Positions 19,542-28,363 of a stretch of 32,879 bases of DNA are shown here, piece by piece. This DNA comes from an uncultured Prevotella sp. GTDB taxonomy: Bacteria > Bacteroidota > Bacteroidia > Bacteroidales > Bacteroidaceae. The stretch lies in the NCBI GenBank assembly GCA_905233425.1, contig CAJOEC010000046.1, forward strand, positions 1-32,879. Reading direction: 5' to 3'. Below the pieces are notes generated by a model that saw only the letters and a program-made list of their open reading frames with translations, did not search any database and had not been told where the DNA came from. Position 1 is the stretch's first letter; each line of letters opens with the position of its first letter. Position numbers and translations under genes: made by a program.

Positions 19542-21063
19542 GCTGATGTTCAACACAATGGTGATGTACGCGAAGTATGCCATCACCATTGCCGTCTCTT
19601 TGTTCTCGTCGCGATGGGTGCTATTGGCCCTTGGCGAGGAGGATTTCGGCATCTTCAGCCTCGTGGCCGGCCTTTTGGCCATGCTCCAGTTCCTCAACGT
19701 GACGATGGCCTCCTCCACCCAGCGCTTCATGTCGTATGCAGCAGGCACGAAGGACATGAAGCTGATGAAGGTCACATTCTACAACAGCCTCCTCATACAT
19801 TTCATCATAGGCATCGTCATTTTGGCGCTGTTCGAGACCGTCGGCATGTTGCTCCTCCATCATGTACTCAGCATTCCTTTGGGAAAGATGCATCTGGCTG
19901 AATTTGTGCTGCATTGCATGTCAGTAGGCACCTTTGTAACCATTGTCTGTGTCCCGTTCTATGCGGCATTGCTGACACACGAGAACATTCTTTTCTTCTC
20001 TATTGTACAAGTGACAGAATCTATCTTGCATGTCACTCTGGCATATTGGCTGCTTTACATTGCCTCCGACCGGCTTAAAATCTATGCCGTGGCGACGATG
20101 CTGCTCTCCATAATGGTCTCTTCCGCTTATGTCGTTTATGTGAGGAGGAACTACGCTGAGTCAAGAGTCGGCCTACGTGGCTTCGGCGACCGTCGGCAGC
20201 TGAAGGAGTTCCTGGCCTACTCCAGTTGGAACCTGATAGGAGGCATCAGCTCGGTGTTGAGGACTCAAGGCGTTGCCATGCTGCTGAACTCCTTCTTCGG
20301 TGTCATCATCAACGCTGCCTGGGGCATCGCTTATCGCATCAATGGCCAACTGCGTTTCTTCTCAAGTGCCATCGTCACGGCCGCCAGGCCCCAGATAGTG
20401 AAAAGCGAGGGAAGCGGCAACCGGCAGAGAATGCTGGCATTGTCGATGACAACCTGCAAAATCACGTTCCTGCTACTTTCCCTCATCAGCGTTCCACTAA
20501 TTTTGGAGATGCCTTACATATTGGAGATTTGGCTGAAAGAGGTTCCTGGCTATACCGTGTTGTTTTCCCGGTTCATCGTGTTGCTAAGCCTGATTTTCCA
20601 ACTGTCCATTGGTGTGGGCATCAGCATCGAGAGTGTAGGCAACATCAAGATGGTGCAGCTGATTGTCGGCGGACTTCACTTCATTGTGCTTCCTGTCGGT
20701 TATGTTCTCCTCAAAATGGGATGCCAGCCCTACGCGGTATGTATCGTGATGGTGGCCGAGGAGTCATTGGCTTTCTGTTTCAGGTTGCTTATCGCTCGCA
20801 GGGTGTCAGGGCTGCCTGTCAGTCATTTTGTACTGAAAGTCGTGATTCCCTCGGTGAGTACTGTCGCTATGGTTTTCGGCATCTGCCTCTATGTGAAATC
20901 GCTCATGGAGACAGGCTTCCTCAGGTTGGTGCTTATCTGCATCATCTCTTCCTTGCTCATCTCTCTCTTGACCTACAGGTTCTTGTTGTTCGACAATGAG
21001 CGGGCAAAAGTGAAAGCATTTTGCAACAGCGCTTTAGGGAAGATCGGCATACATCGTTCCTGA
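19525..21063 (+). CDS. wzx: Wzx-type polysaccharide flippase
   Basis: This 512-residue protein has about 12-14 hydrophobic helices and belongs to the MOP (MATE-like) superfamily. The N-terminal [37 protein letters not shown] and the [11 protein letters not shown] segment are typical of Bacteroidetes lipopolysaccharide flippases. Later, [17 protein letters not shown] and [28 protein letters not shown] are characteristic. It moves undecaprenyl-linked repeat units across the inner membrane for the polymerase. The ATG lies within the end of the acyltransferase gene, indicating translational coupling. A short heptamer array of CTCAAC type fills the gap between its stop and the next gene. Confidence 0.9.
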   Translation: MIASNRLMFNTMVMYAKYAITIAVSLFSSRWVLLALGEEDFGIFSLVAGLLAMLQFLNVTMASSTQRFMSYAAGTKDMKLMKVTFYNSLLIHFIIGIVILALFETVGMLLLHHVLSIPLGKMHLAEFVLHCMSVGTFVTIVCVPFYAALLTHENILFFSIVQVTESILHVTLAYWLLYIASDRLKIYAVATMLLSIMVSSAYVVYVRRNYAESRVGLRGFGDRRQLKEFLAYSSWNLIGGISSVLRTQGVAMLLNSFFGVIINAAWGIAYRINGQLRFFSSAIVTAARPQIVKSEGSGNRQRMLALSMTTCKITFLLLSLISVPLILEMPYILEIWLKEVPGYTVLFSRFIVLLSLIFQLSIGVGISIESVGNIKMVQLIVGGLHFIVLPVGYVLLKMGCQPYAVCIVMVAEESLAFCFRLLIARRVSGLPVSHFVLKVVIPSVSTVAMVFGICLYVKSLMETGFLRLVLICIISSLLISLLTYRFLLFDNERAKVKAFCNSALGKIGIHRS

Positions 21064-21069
21064 CGCTCC

Positions 21070-21097
21070 CTCAACCCTCAACTCTCAACCCTCAACT
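21070..21097 (+). repeat. Heptamer array, four units, in the gap before the acetyltransferase gene
   Basis: Four units of CTCAACC or CTCAACT end 19 bases before the ATG at 21117. They begin just after the flippase stop. CTCAAC is on the sense strand of the cluster, as in all other arrays of the window. Confidence 0.8.
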
Positions 21098-21116
21098 CAA
21101 GCCACATAGAAATGAC

Positions 21117-21692
21117 ATGATTGACCGCCTAAAAGCATATTGTGAAAGAAAAGTCACCTCGGCCAAATACCGGCTGAGGGCTATGCGCCTTTCGCCCCGG
21201 TTCTACAGTTGCCCTCATTCCGTCATCTTTGAGAATACAGGGCTGTTGCTTGGCACAAAACACATCAGTATAGGAGAAAACACCAAGTTTCATGACTATC
21301 TCTATCTGACCGTATGGGGCGAACCTTCTGCCGATGTGGTCATTTCCATAGGTAATGGTTGCAACTTCGGAGCCTTCAACCACATCACGGCTATCAATCG
21401 TATAGAGATTGGTGATAACTGCCTTACCGGAAAGTGGGTTACAATAAGCGACAACGACCATGGCACGACAGACCGCAGCGACCTGGAACTGCCCCCTTTA
21501 CGTAGGAAAGTCTTCAGCAAGGGGCCAGTCATCATTGGCCGCAACGTGTGGATAGGCGAGAAAGCGACCATCCTCGGCGGCGTGACCATTGGCGACGGGG
21601 CCGTCATCGGTGCCAACAGCGTTGTGACCAAGGATGTGCCGCCATACAGCGTGGTGGCGGGAATGCCTGCCAAGGTAATAAAACAGGTGTAA
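21117..21692 (+). CDS. Left-handed beta-helix acetyltransferase (WbbJ/maltose O-acetyltransferase type)
   Basis: The 191-residue protein carries hexapeptide repeats from about residue 45 ([57 protein letters not shown]) with the conserved His in NDHG as likely catalytic residue. It ends with [53 protein letters not shown], the standard end of this family. It probably transfers acetyl from acetyl-CoA to a sugar of the polymer. The frame is open further upstream, but there it reads only the heptamer array and the end of the flippase gene, so the ATG at 21117 is chosen. A neighbouring ATG at 21112 is followed at once by a stop. Confidence 0.88.
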   Translation: MIDRLKAYCERKVTSAKYRLRAMRLSPRFYSCPHSVIFENTGLLLGTKHISIGENTKFHDYLYLTVWGEPSADVVISIGNGCNFGAFNHITAINRIEIGDNCLTGKWVTISDNDHGTTDRSDLELPPLRRKVFSKGPVIIGRNVWIGEKATILGGVTIGDGAVIGANSVVTKDVPPYSVVAGMPAKVIKQV

Positions 21693-21694
21693 AA

Positions 21695-21721
21695 GCAACT
21701 CTCAACCCTCAATCCTCAAAA
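21695..21721 (+). repeat. Short degenerate heptamer array before the WbsX gene
   Basis: Three to four degenerate units (CTCAACC, CTCAATC, CTCAAAA) lie between the acetyltransferase stop and the ATG at 21732. Orientation is the same as in the other arrays. Confidence 0.6.
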
Positions 21722-21731
21722 CATAGACATC

Positions 21732-22862
21732 ATGAACCCACGTGTTTTAGCTTATTATCTGCCTCAGTTTCACCCCACTCCCGAGAATGACAAGTGGTGG
21801 GGGAAGGGTTTTACGGAGTGGACTAACGTAGCGAAGGCGAAGCCCCTCTTTCGGGGGCATCACCAGCCTCATATTCCCGCCGACTTGGGATTCTACGACC
21901 TGCGACTGCCGCAGCCAAGGATAGCCCAGGCTGAAATGGCCCGCGATTTCGGGATTGCGGCATTTTGCTATTGGCACTATTGGTTTGGCAAAGACAGGAA
22001 ACTGCTGAATTTCCCCTTCGAGGAAGTGGTGCGCACGGGCGAGCCCGATTTCCCCTTTTGCCTTGCTTGGGGCAATCACACATGGGAGGACAAGGTGTGG
22101 AACGCTGGGACGGCGAGCTATGTGTATGCAAAACGCAACAAGATTCTCATCGCGCAGGAGTATGGGGGCGAGGAAGACTACATCGCGCATTTCAACGACT
22201 TGCTTGAAGCATTCCGCGACCCGCGCTACTTGAAAGTTCATGACAGGTTGCTGTTCGCCATTTTCGACCCTGATGGGTTCCAAGACTTCCCGCTGTTCAA
22301 GCAGATATGGACTGATTTGGCTCAACAAAACGGACTGAATGGTTTCTTCTTCGTGGCACATGACTTGAGAAACTTCGATAAGACCGATTATTATAAGTCT
22401 ATTGGTTACGATGCCGTCAATCTGTCGCTTCATCGGGTTCCCTTTGAAATCAGGGAGTCTAAAACGAGAATCGGCCGGATTATTGATGAACATTTCTCTG
22501 CCGGGCCAAACATTGTGGAGTATAAGAAGGCCATCCAGATGATGGACTCTCCGCTGTATGAGCGGGCAGACGTGTTCCCGACCATCATTCCCAACTGGGA
22601 CCACACCCCTCGCAGTGGGCGTTTCGGACGCTTGTTCAAGAACTGCACACCCGAGCTTTTTGCCGAGCATGTCAGGAAAACCCTCGACCGACTAAGAAAC
22701 AAGCCGGAAGAGGACCAGGTGGTTTTCCTCAAATCATGGAATGAGTGGGGCGAAGGCAACTATCTGGAACCCGACCTGGAGTATGGCACAGCTTTTGGCG
22801 AAGCCTTGCGGAAAGAAATAAAAAGGTCGGATTTGTTTGGCTGTTATAGGAAAAATTCGTAA
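21732..22862 (+). CDS. WbsX-family glycosyltransferase
   Basis: The 376-residue protein shows the signature of the WbsX family from its first residues: RVLAYYLPQFHPTPENDKWWGKGFTEWTNVAKAKPLF, then HIPADLGFYDLRLP, FGIAAFCYWHYWFGKDRKLL, and near the end FLKSWNEWGEGNYLEPD. Members are found in O-antigen and rhamnan clusters and are thought to transfer or process sugars of the repeat unit; the exact sugar cannot be told here. It starts 39 bases after the acetyltransferase stop, behind a short heptamer array. The promoter of the following ATPase gene lies in its last codons. Confidence 0.9.
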   Translation: MNPRVLAYYLPQFHPTPENDKWWGKGFTEWTNVAKAKPLFRGHHQPHIPADLGFYDLRLPQPRIAQAEMARDFGIAAFCYWHYWFGKDRKLLNFPFEEVVRTGEPDFPFCLAWGNHTWEDKVWNAGTASYVYAKRNKILIAQEYGGEEDYIAHFNDLLEAFRDPRYLKVHDRLLFAIFDPDGFQDFPLFKQIWTDLAQQNGLNGFFFVAHDLRNFDKTDYYKSIGYDAVNLSLHRVPFEIRESKTRIGRIIDEHFSAGPNIVEYKKAIQMMDSPLYERADVFPTIIPNWDHTPRSGRFGRLFKNCTPELFAEHVRKTLDRLRNKPEEDQVVFLKSWNEWGEGNYLEPDLEYGTAFGEALRKEIKRSDLFGCYRKNS

Positions 22863-22867
22863 CTTTG
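22836..22867 (+). promoter_or_regulatory. Strong Bacteroidetes promoter for the ATPase-nuclease gene
   Basis: TTTG at 22836-22839, a 20-base spacer and TAACTTTG at 22860-22867 match the consensus TTTG...TAnnTTTG. It overlaps the end of the WbsX gene and lies 20 bases before the next ATG, so that gene can be transcribed independently of the cluster. The same 20-base spacing is seen at 32693-32724. Confidence 0.75.
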
Positions 22868-22887
22868 CAGCCTAAAAGGTATTTCCC

Positions 22888-24495
22888 ATGGAACGATTCT
22901 TCAACACCGCAGGTCCGCAGATACTGGCCGACAATTATTCTATCGACCCGCTTAGCCGGTTCGACCTTGACGAGATGCTGGCTCTCATCCGTCAGAAACG
23001 CTACTTCGTGCTCCACGCCCCGCGCCAGACGGGCAAGACATCGTGTTTGCTCGCCCTACGCGATTTATTAAACAGTCAGGACGACTACATCGCCGTCTAT
23101 GCCAACGTCGAGGGTGGACAGGCTTCGCGCAACAATGTGGAGAATGTCGTCGGGGCGACTTGCGACACCATAGCCGAGCAATTCCGTATGACGCTGAAGA
23201 GCGACTTGCCCATAAAGATTAAGAAAGAGCTGAAAGATGTCAAGCCCGATGCAAAACTGGCCACCTTCCTTCAACGGTTGTCTGAGACGATGCCCAAGCC
23301 CATTGTGCTTTTCATCGATGAGATAGATGCTTTGGTGGGCGACTCGTTAGTGAGCATCCTACGCCAGTTGCGTGCCGGTTATGCGAACCGCCCCGGCTCA
23401 TTTCCGCAAAGCATCGTGCTCTGTGGTGTGCGCGACGTCAGGGACTACCGCATCGTGCTTTCCAACCAGGACATCGTAACCGGCGGCTCGGCGTTCAATA
23501 TCAAGGCAGAGTCGCTGCGTCTTGGCAATTTCTCCAAAGAAGAGATACGCGAACTCTATATGCAGCACACCCGCGAGACTGGACAGCAGTGGGACGAGGC
23601 CTGCTTCCCCTTCGTCTGGGAGGCTACAGAAGGGCAGCCTTGGTTGGTCAACGCCTTGGCGCGTGAGGTGACGTGGAGCATGAAAGAGAACCGCGACCGC
23701 ACGGTCACCATCACCCCGGAGATGCTCTTCCGCGCCAAGGAGCGACTTATATACCGCCGCGACACACACATCGACCAGCTCATCGACAAACTGAAGGAGC
23801 CTCGCGTGAAGCGCATAATAGAGCCGATGCTCTCCGACAGCCCGGAGGCTGACGACACGCTGATACCCACAGATGACTTGCAATATGTGGAGGATATGGG
23901 CCTCATCAAGCGTGAACGTGGCAAGCCACGTCGCATAGCCAACTCCATATACCAAGAAGTAATACCACGTGAACTGACCTATACCACCCAGGACGGACTG
24001 ATTCAGCAGCCCCAGTGGTTCCTGCGCCCAGACGGCAGCATCGACATGGAGAAGCTCCTGCTCGACTTCCAGCAGTTCTTCCGCCAGAACGCCGACTCAT
24101 GGATAGGCCGCTTCGACTATGCCGAGGCCGGCCCGCAGCTGCTCCTTCAGGCTTTCCTACAGCGCATCGTCAACGGCGGCGGCTACATAGACCGCGAATA
24201 CGGCCTGGGCCGAAAGCGCACCGACCTGCTCATCCGAAAGCCCCTGACCGACGGATATGGTGGCCCCGTGCAACGCGTCGTGCTTGAATTGAAAGTGAAA
24301 CGCCCGAAGGACGGCCTCGACACGATGATAGAAACGGGGCTGAGGCAGACGTGGGAGTACATGGACACCGTGGGTTCGGTAGATGAAGGCCACCTCATCA
24401 TCTTCGACCGCTCCGGCGAGAAGCCGTGGGAGGAGCGCATCTGGCACAAGTCCGCTGAGTACAATGGACATCCCATTATGTTGTGGGGGATGTAA
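22888..24495 (+). CDS. ATPase with C-terminal PD-(D/E)XK-like nuclease domain
   Basis: The 535-residue protein has a P-loop ATPase domain with Walker A APRQTGKT (residues 44-51) and Walker B VLFIDEID (D144-E145). A helical, winged-helix-like middle follows (RIIEPMLSDSPEADD, LQYVEDMGLIKRERG). The C-terminus has a nuclease-like motif: GLGRKRTDLLI with D446, then VVLELKV with E467-L-K469. It resembles the widespread AAA-like ATP-binding proteins of Bacteroidetes whose role is unknown; defence or mobile-DNA functions are guesses. It is not a polysaccharide gene although it lies in that cluster on the same strand. Its own promoter overlaps the WbsX end. The next glycosyltransferase begins shortly after its stop and may depend partly on this promoter. 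Confidence 0.8.
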   Translation: MERFFNTAGPQILADNYSIDPLSRFDLDEMLALIRQKRYFVLHAPRQTGKTSCLLALRDLLNSQDDYIAVYANVEGGQASRNNVENVVGATCDTIAEQFRMTLKSDLPIKIKKELKDVKPDAKLATFLQRLSETMPKPIVLFIDEIDALVGDSLVSILRQLRAGYANRPGSFPQSIVLCGVRDVRDYRIVLSNQDIVTGGSAFNIKAESLRLGNFSKEEIRELYMQHTRETGQQWDEACFPFVWEATEGQPWLVNALAREVTWSMKENRDRTVTITPEMLFRAKERLIYRRDTHIDQLIDKLKEPRVKRIIEPMLSDSPEADDTLIPTDDLQYVEDMGLIKRERGKPRRIANSIYQEVIPRELTYTTQDGLIQQPQWFLRPDGSIDMEKLLLDFQQFFRQNADSWIGRFDYAEAGPQLLLQAFLQRIVNGGGYIDREYGLGRKRTDLLIRKPLTDGYGGPVQRVVLELKVKRPKDGLDTMIETGLRQTWEYMDTVGSVDEGHLIIFDRSGEKPWEERIWHKSAEYNGHPIMLWGM

Positions 24496-24512
24496 TCTCT
24501 GACAAGCATAAA

Positions 24513-25577
24513 ATGGACAACATGACAGACACGCCAAGGCTCTCCATCGTCATACCCTTCTTCAACCACGAGGAGATGGTTGCCGAGATGATTGACAGCA
24601 TACGTGCCAATGACTATCACGACTGGGAGTTGCTGGCCATCGACGACGGCTCCACGCCCGCTGCTGCCGCCTTCCTCAGCCAGCGTTATCAGGACGATCC
24701 GCGCATACGCCTCGTCCCCCGCAGCCGGGAACCGAAAGGGGCACAGACCTGCCGCAACATGGGATTGGAGATGGCACGCGGGGAGTTCATCGTTTTCTTC
24801 GACAGCGACGACTATGTGGCCCCCTACTGTCTGCGCCAGCGTGTGGAAGCTATAAGCCAACGGCGGGACCTCGACTTTATGGTGTTCCCATCGGGTACTT
24901 ACAACGATAGAACATTCAGGACTCACGACAGCCACGACCTTTACGGCTATCCCATCTACAAGGATGACCTGGCCGCATTTCTTGAGCGCACTCTGCCATT
25001 TATTGTCTGGAGCAATATCTACCGGACAGAGCCGCTCCGTCAGCAGAAGATGAGCTGGGACACCAACTTGTTGTCGCTACAGGACTCCGACTTCAACATA
25101 CAGGCTCTACTTCACGGGTTGCACTATGATTATTCTCACGCTAAGCCTGATTACGGCTACAGAACAGAAGCCAACGGCACGTCTGTCTCGAAAAAGATTC
25201 CGTCGGAAAGACACCGCAAAAGCCATCTTTATTTCGTGAACAAACAGTATGAAGAGGTGCAGCGGAAATATCATGGGCGGTATGACATTAATCTTTTCCA
25301 TGGCGCGCTATACATCTTCAGCTCTGCCTTGGCTGATGGCATAGAAACAGATTTCTCCATGCAGCTTGCCGACATTGTATGCCAGCATGACCGTTGGCGT
25401 GGAAAAATGCTGCGTCTGAAAATAAAGACAGGACTGATACTGGGACATATACTGCCACAGAAGGTGGCCCGCCAGCTGCCCATGCCATTGTTCCTCATCC
25501 GCAAAAGGCTTATGGAGCGGGTCATAATACCGCAGCGCATTGCCGACTATCAGAAAACCAAACAGCCATCCTTTTGA
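24513..25577 (+). CDS. GT2-family glycosyltransferase
   Basis: The start of the protein is that of a GT-A fold family 2 enzyme: RLSIVIPFFNHEEMVAEMIDSI, WELLAIDDGST, then AQTCRNMGLEMARGEFIVFFDSDD with the metal-binding DSDD. It should transfer a sugar from a nucleotide donor to the lipid-linked repeat unit at the cytoplasmic face. The C-terminal third is basic and amphipathic and may touch the membrane. The ATG at 24513 or the one at 24522 is preferred; an ATG at 24483 overlapping the end of the ATPase gene would add ten unusual residues. The GH16 gene starts seven bases after its stop. Confidence 0.88.
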   Translation: MDNMTDTPRLSIVIPFFNHEEMVAEMIDSIRANDYHDWELLAIDDGSTPAAAAFLSQRYQDDPRIRLVPRSREPKGAQTCRNMGLEMARGEFIVFFDSDDYVAPYCLRQRVEAISQRRDLDFMVFPSGTYNDRTFRTHDSHDLYGYPIYKDDLAAFLERTLPFIVWSNIYRTEPLRQQKMSWDTNLLSLQDSDFNIQALLHGLHYDYSHAKPDYGYRTEANGTSVSKKIPSERHRKSHLYFVNKQYEEVQRKYHGRYDINLFHGALYIFSSALADGIETDFSMQLADIVCQHDRWRGKMLRLKIKTGLILGHILPQKVARQLPMPLFLIRKRLMERVIIPQRIADYQKTKQPSF

Positions 25578-25584
25578 CAGAGAA

Positions 25585-26379
25585 ATGAAAAGACTACACA
25601 TAATATTGGCCATTATTTTCTTTGCCCTTTCCGCCGTCCCTGTGCAAGCCAGACAGCTGGAATACAAACTGGTGTGGGAAGACCATTTCGACGGAGATGT
25701 GCTCAATGCTGAAAACTGGTGGAAAATATCTCGTTCGCGTGCCGATTGGAACCATTACATGTCGGCTTGTCCTGACGTGTATGAACTAAAAGACGGCCGT
25801 CTGCGCCTGTTCGCGAAGCCCAATGACGGCCTTGAGCCTGCCGATACGGCCAAGTATCTCACGGGGGGCATCACCACATTGCGGAAAAGAAGCATCACAT
25901 ACGGTAAGATAGAGGTGAAGGTGCGCATAAATGGGGGGCAAAGCACCTGGCCTGCTGTCTGGCTGATGCCTGTTGACAAGAAAAACTGGGAATATCCCCG
26001 GCGGGCGGAGATAGACATCTTGGAATGTATGCATCGGAACAGCTACGTCTATCAGACCGTGCACACCTATTATACCGACGAACTCAAGGAACTCCAGAAT
26101 CCGCCTTATCAGGCCAAGGCAAATATCCGTATGGGGGAATACAATGTCTATACGCTGGAAATACTTCCTGAAGAGCTCATATTCAGCGTCAATGGGAATG
26201 TCTCGTTCAGTTATCCGCGTTTGGAGGATGCCCCTGAAGGGCAGTTTCCTTTTGGTGTGGAAAGTTACCTGATGATTGACATGCAGTTAGGTGCCTCATG
26301 GATGAAGCCCATCGACGACTCTACTCTGCCGGCATGGATGGACGTGGATTACGTCAAGTGCTATGATTACGTGCCCTGA
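25585..26379 (+). CDS. Secreted GH16-family glycoside hydrolase
   Basis: The 264-residue protein has a signal peptide (MKRLHIILAIIFFALSAVPVQA) and a family 16 beta-jelly-roll: LVWEDHFDGDVLNAENW, GGITTLRKRSITYGKIEVKVRI, WPAVWLMPV, and the catalytic motif EIDILE with E142 as nucleophile and E147 as acid/base. It ends with WMDVDYVKCYDY, as usual. Family members cut beta-1,3/1,4-glucans, galactans and similar polymers. Inside a polysaccharide cluster it may trim or release the polymer made by its neighbours, but the substrate is not known. The frame is open 15 codons further upstream into the previous gene; the ATG at 25585 is chosen because the signal peptide starts there. Confidence 0.9.
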   Translation: MKRLHIILAIIFFALSAVPVQARQLEYKLVWEDHFDGDVLNAENWWKISRSRADWNHYMSACPDVYELKDGRLRLFAKPNDGLEPADTAKYLTGGITTLRKRSITYGKIEVKVRINGGQSTWPAVWLMPVDKKNWEYPRRAEIDILECMHRNSYVYQTVHTYYTDELKELQNPPYQAKANIRMGEYNVYTLEILPEELIFSVNGNVSFSYPRLEDAPEGQFPFGVESYLMIDMQLGASWMKPIDDSTLPAWMDVDYVKCYDYVP

Positions 26380-26406
26380 ACCCTTGACCACATACTGAAT
26401 GAAGAA

Positions 26407-27294
26407 ATGAAAAGATTGTCTGTCATCATAGTAACCTATAAGTCGGAAAATGACATCTACGACTGCCTGAACTCCGTCTGGCAGCAATGCGACATAGCAA
26501 AGGAGGAGCTGGAAGTTGTCATAGTGGACAACAGCCCCGAGTGTGAGCCTATGTTTGGCAAGCTCAGGAAAATGTACGGCGACGGCATCGTGCTCATCCA
26601 CAACACCCACAACGGTGGCTATGGACAGGGCAACAATGTGGGCATACGTCGGGCGACGGCGCCCGTCATCCTTATCATGAATCCCGACGTGCGACTGGCC
26701 ACACCCTTCTTCCATGCCGCCGTGGAGGCTTTTGAGAAAGACCCGCAGCTGTGCATGTACGGCGCAAAGCAGATGCAGACGGCAACCATGGTCAGCCGTA
26801 ATTCCTTCTGTTGCACATACATGATGAACGGCTACATTCGCACCATCATGGAAGCTTTATGCAACCGCCTTGACTGGTATCTGCCACGCTACTGTTACTT
26901 CTCAGGGTCGTGCTTTTTCATCAATAAGGAGAAATTCGAAGCGGTGGGTCTCTTCGACGAGACTGTCTTCATGTATGGCGAGGAAGATGACGTCCACTTT
27001 CGAATGATACGCCGCTATGGCGCTCATTTCACCTACGACACCAGTCTGCGCTATATCCATCCCACCCACGATCGGAAACCAAACCTCACATACGAACTGA
27101 CCATGGCGAAGGTGGCTCTCATCAACAACGAAAAGAACGGCTATCCGAGGCGGAAGACTCTGCGTAACCTCATTGCCATGTGCAACTGCCGGTTGTGGCG
27201 CGAGCAGCTGAAGGTGAGATTCCTGCATTGTTCACCAGAATGGCGCGACATGCTCGCGGAATACCGCAAGGAACTGGAAAAGTTGAAATCATAA
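26407..27294 (+). CDS. GT2-family glycosyltransferase (rhamnosyltransferase-like)
   Basis: The 295-residue protein opens with RLSVIIVTYKSENDIYDCLNSV, continues with VVIVDNSPE and NGGYGQGNNVGIRRATAPVILIMNPDV, and has FMYGEEDDVHFRMIRRYG. This is the pattern of WbbL/RfbF-like family 2 enzymes that often add rhamnose. NPDV takes the place of the usual DxD. It is expected to work on lipid-linked intermediates in the cytoplasm. It starts 27 bases after the GH16 stop. The next glycosyltransferase follows a heptamer array. Confidence 0.88.
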   Translation: MKRLSVIIVTYKSENDIYDCLNSVWQQCDIAKEELEVVIVDNSPECEPMFGKLRKMYGDGIVLIHNTHNGGYGQGNNVGIRRATAPVILIMNPDVRLATPFFHAAVEAFEKDPQLCMYGAKQMQTATMVSRNSFCCTYMMNGYIRTIMEALCNRLDWYLPRYCYFSGSCFFINKEKFEAVGLFDETVFMYGEEDDVHFRMIRRYGAHFTYDTSLRYIHPTHDRKPNLTYELTMAKVALINNEKNGYPRRKTLRNLIAMCNCRLWREQLKVRFLHCSPEWRDMLAEYRKELEKLKS

Positions 27295-27298
27295 TCTT

Positions 27299-27346
27299 CC
27301 CAACTCTCAACCCTTAACTCTCAACTCTTAACTCTCAACCCTCACT
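27299..27346 (+). repeat. Heptamer array, about six units, ending at the ATG of a glycosyltransferase gene
   Basis: Units of CTCAACC, CTTAACT and CTCAACT fill the whole gap between two glycosyltransferase genes and end with CTCACT directly in front of the ATG at 27347. The array therefore replaces the translation-initiation region of that gene. Confidence 0.8.
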
Positions 27347-28144
27347 ATGAAATTAGAAATCATCTTGTCGTGTATGCATCAGCATAACATGGACATCGTC
27401 ATGCAGTCCAATATCAAGGGCGACGTGCTTATCATCAACCAGTGTGACGAGAACAAGACAGAAGAGCAGACTTTTGCCACCACTGACGGGCAGAGCTTTT
27501 GCGCACGTATGATTTCCACCACAACCAGGGGACTGTCGCGCAGTCGTAACATGGCCATCGAGAATGCCCGTGGCGACATCCTCCAGATAAGCGACGATGA
27601 TGAGTGGTTTGAGGATGACTATCAGGAGAAAATACTCAGAGCCTACGAACAATACCCTCAGGCCGATGTCATCCTCTTCAAGATAGGAACGACGATGAAA
27701 AATTTCCCCGACAAACCTTACCGCATGGGGTGTATCACATTCCTGCGAAGTTCGAGCTGGCAAATATCGTTCAGACGGGAAAGGATTCTGGAGAAGGGCA
27801 TCCGCTTTGACGAGATGATGGGGTCGGGCACGGGAAATGGCGGAGGCGAGGAAACCATGTTCCTTCGCAGCTGCTTGGACCATGGGTTGTGGATACATTA
27901 TGTCCCTGATTTGATAGCGTCGCTCAACGAAAGCAGTACTTCGCAGTGGTTCGACGGCTTCAACGAAAAGTTCTTCTTCGATCGAGGCTGGGCCACACGC
28001 CGTTTCTTAGGGTGGCCCATGGCAATGGTCTATGCTGTGGAGTATGCCGTCGCCAAGCGCAAATTCCTCGACATTTCAATCCCCTCAGCCATCTGGAACA
28101 CCTTTAAGGGAATTTTCTCGCCAAAAGAAAAGCCGACGAAATAA
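27347..28144 (+). CDS. GT2-like glycosyltransferase, divergent N-terminus
   Basis: The 265-residue protein lacks the usual opening strand of family 2 enzymes but has GLSRSRNMAIENARGDILQISDDDEWFEDDYQEKIL, where ISDDDEW is the DxD-type metal-binding motif and SRNMAIENARGD the preceding helix. GGGEETMFLRSCLDHG later in the protein matches the usual acid-residue region. It is the last gene of the polysaccharide cluster. Its start codon follows directly on a heptamer array without a visible ribosome-binding site. The sugar transferred cannot be told. Confidence 0.82.
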   Translation: MKLEIILSCMHQHNMDIVMQSNIKGDVLIINQCDENKTEEQTFATTDGQSFCARMISTTTRGLSRSRNMAIENARGDILQISDDDEWFEDDYQEKILRAYEQYPQADVILFKIGTTMKNFPDKPYRMGCITFLRSSSWQISFRRERILEKGIRFDEMMGSGTGNGGGEETMFLRSCLDHGLWIHYVPDLIASLNESSTSQWFDGFNEKFFFDRGWATRRFLGWPMAMVYAVEYAVAKRKFLDISIPSAIWNTFKGIFSPKEKPTK

Positions 28145-28239
28145 AATGCTGACCACCATCATCACGTCGGTCACTTCACAATTGCCCTCCTTTATTACTC
28201 CTTTCATTCGGGTAGGAGGGACAGGGTTGGTGGTTTATG

Positions 28240-28309
28240 AACAACGAATTTCACGAATTACATAAATAATAATTCGTGTCATTCGTGAAATTCGTTTTAA
28301 TTCGTTGTT
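28240..28309. terminator. Long inverted repeat between the polysaccharide cluster and aspartate kinase
   Basis: CGAATTTCACGAAT (28245-28258) is perfectly complementary to 28281-28294, and an outer AACAACGAA (28240-28248) to 28301-28309. The arms overlap, so two alternative folds are possible. The element lies between convergent genes and may end transcription from both sides; it also looks like a dispersed Bacteroidales intergenic repeat. Confidence 0.6.
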
Positions 28310-28363
28310 AAAAGAAATATTTGTAAACTTAATTAAACTACTGTTCCTTAGAGTCGGAGAGGA

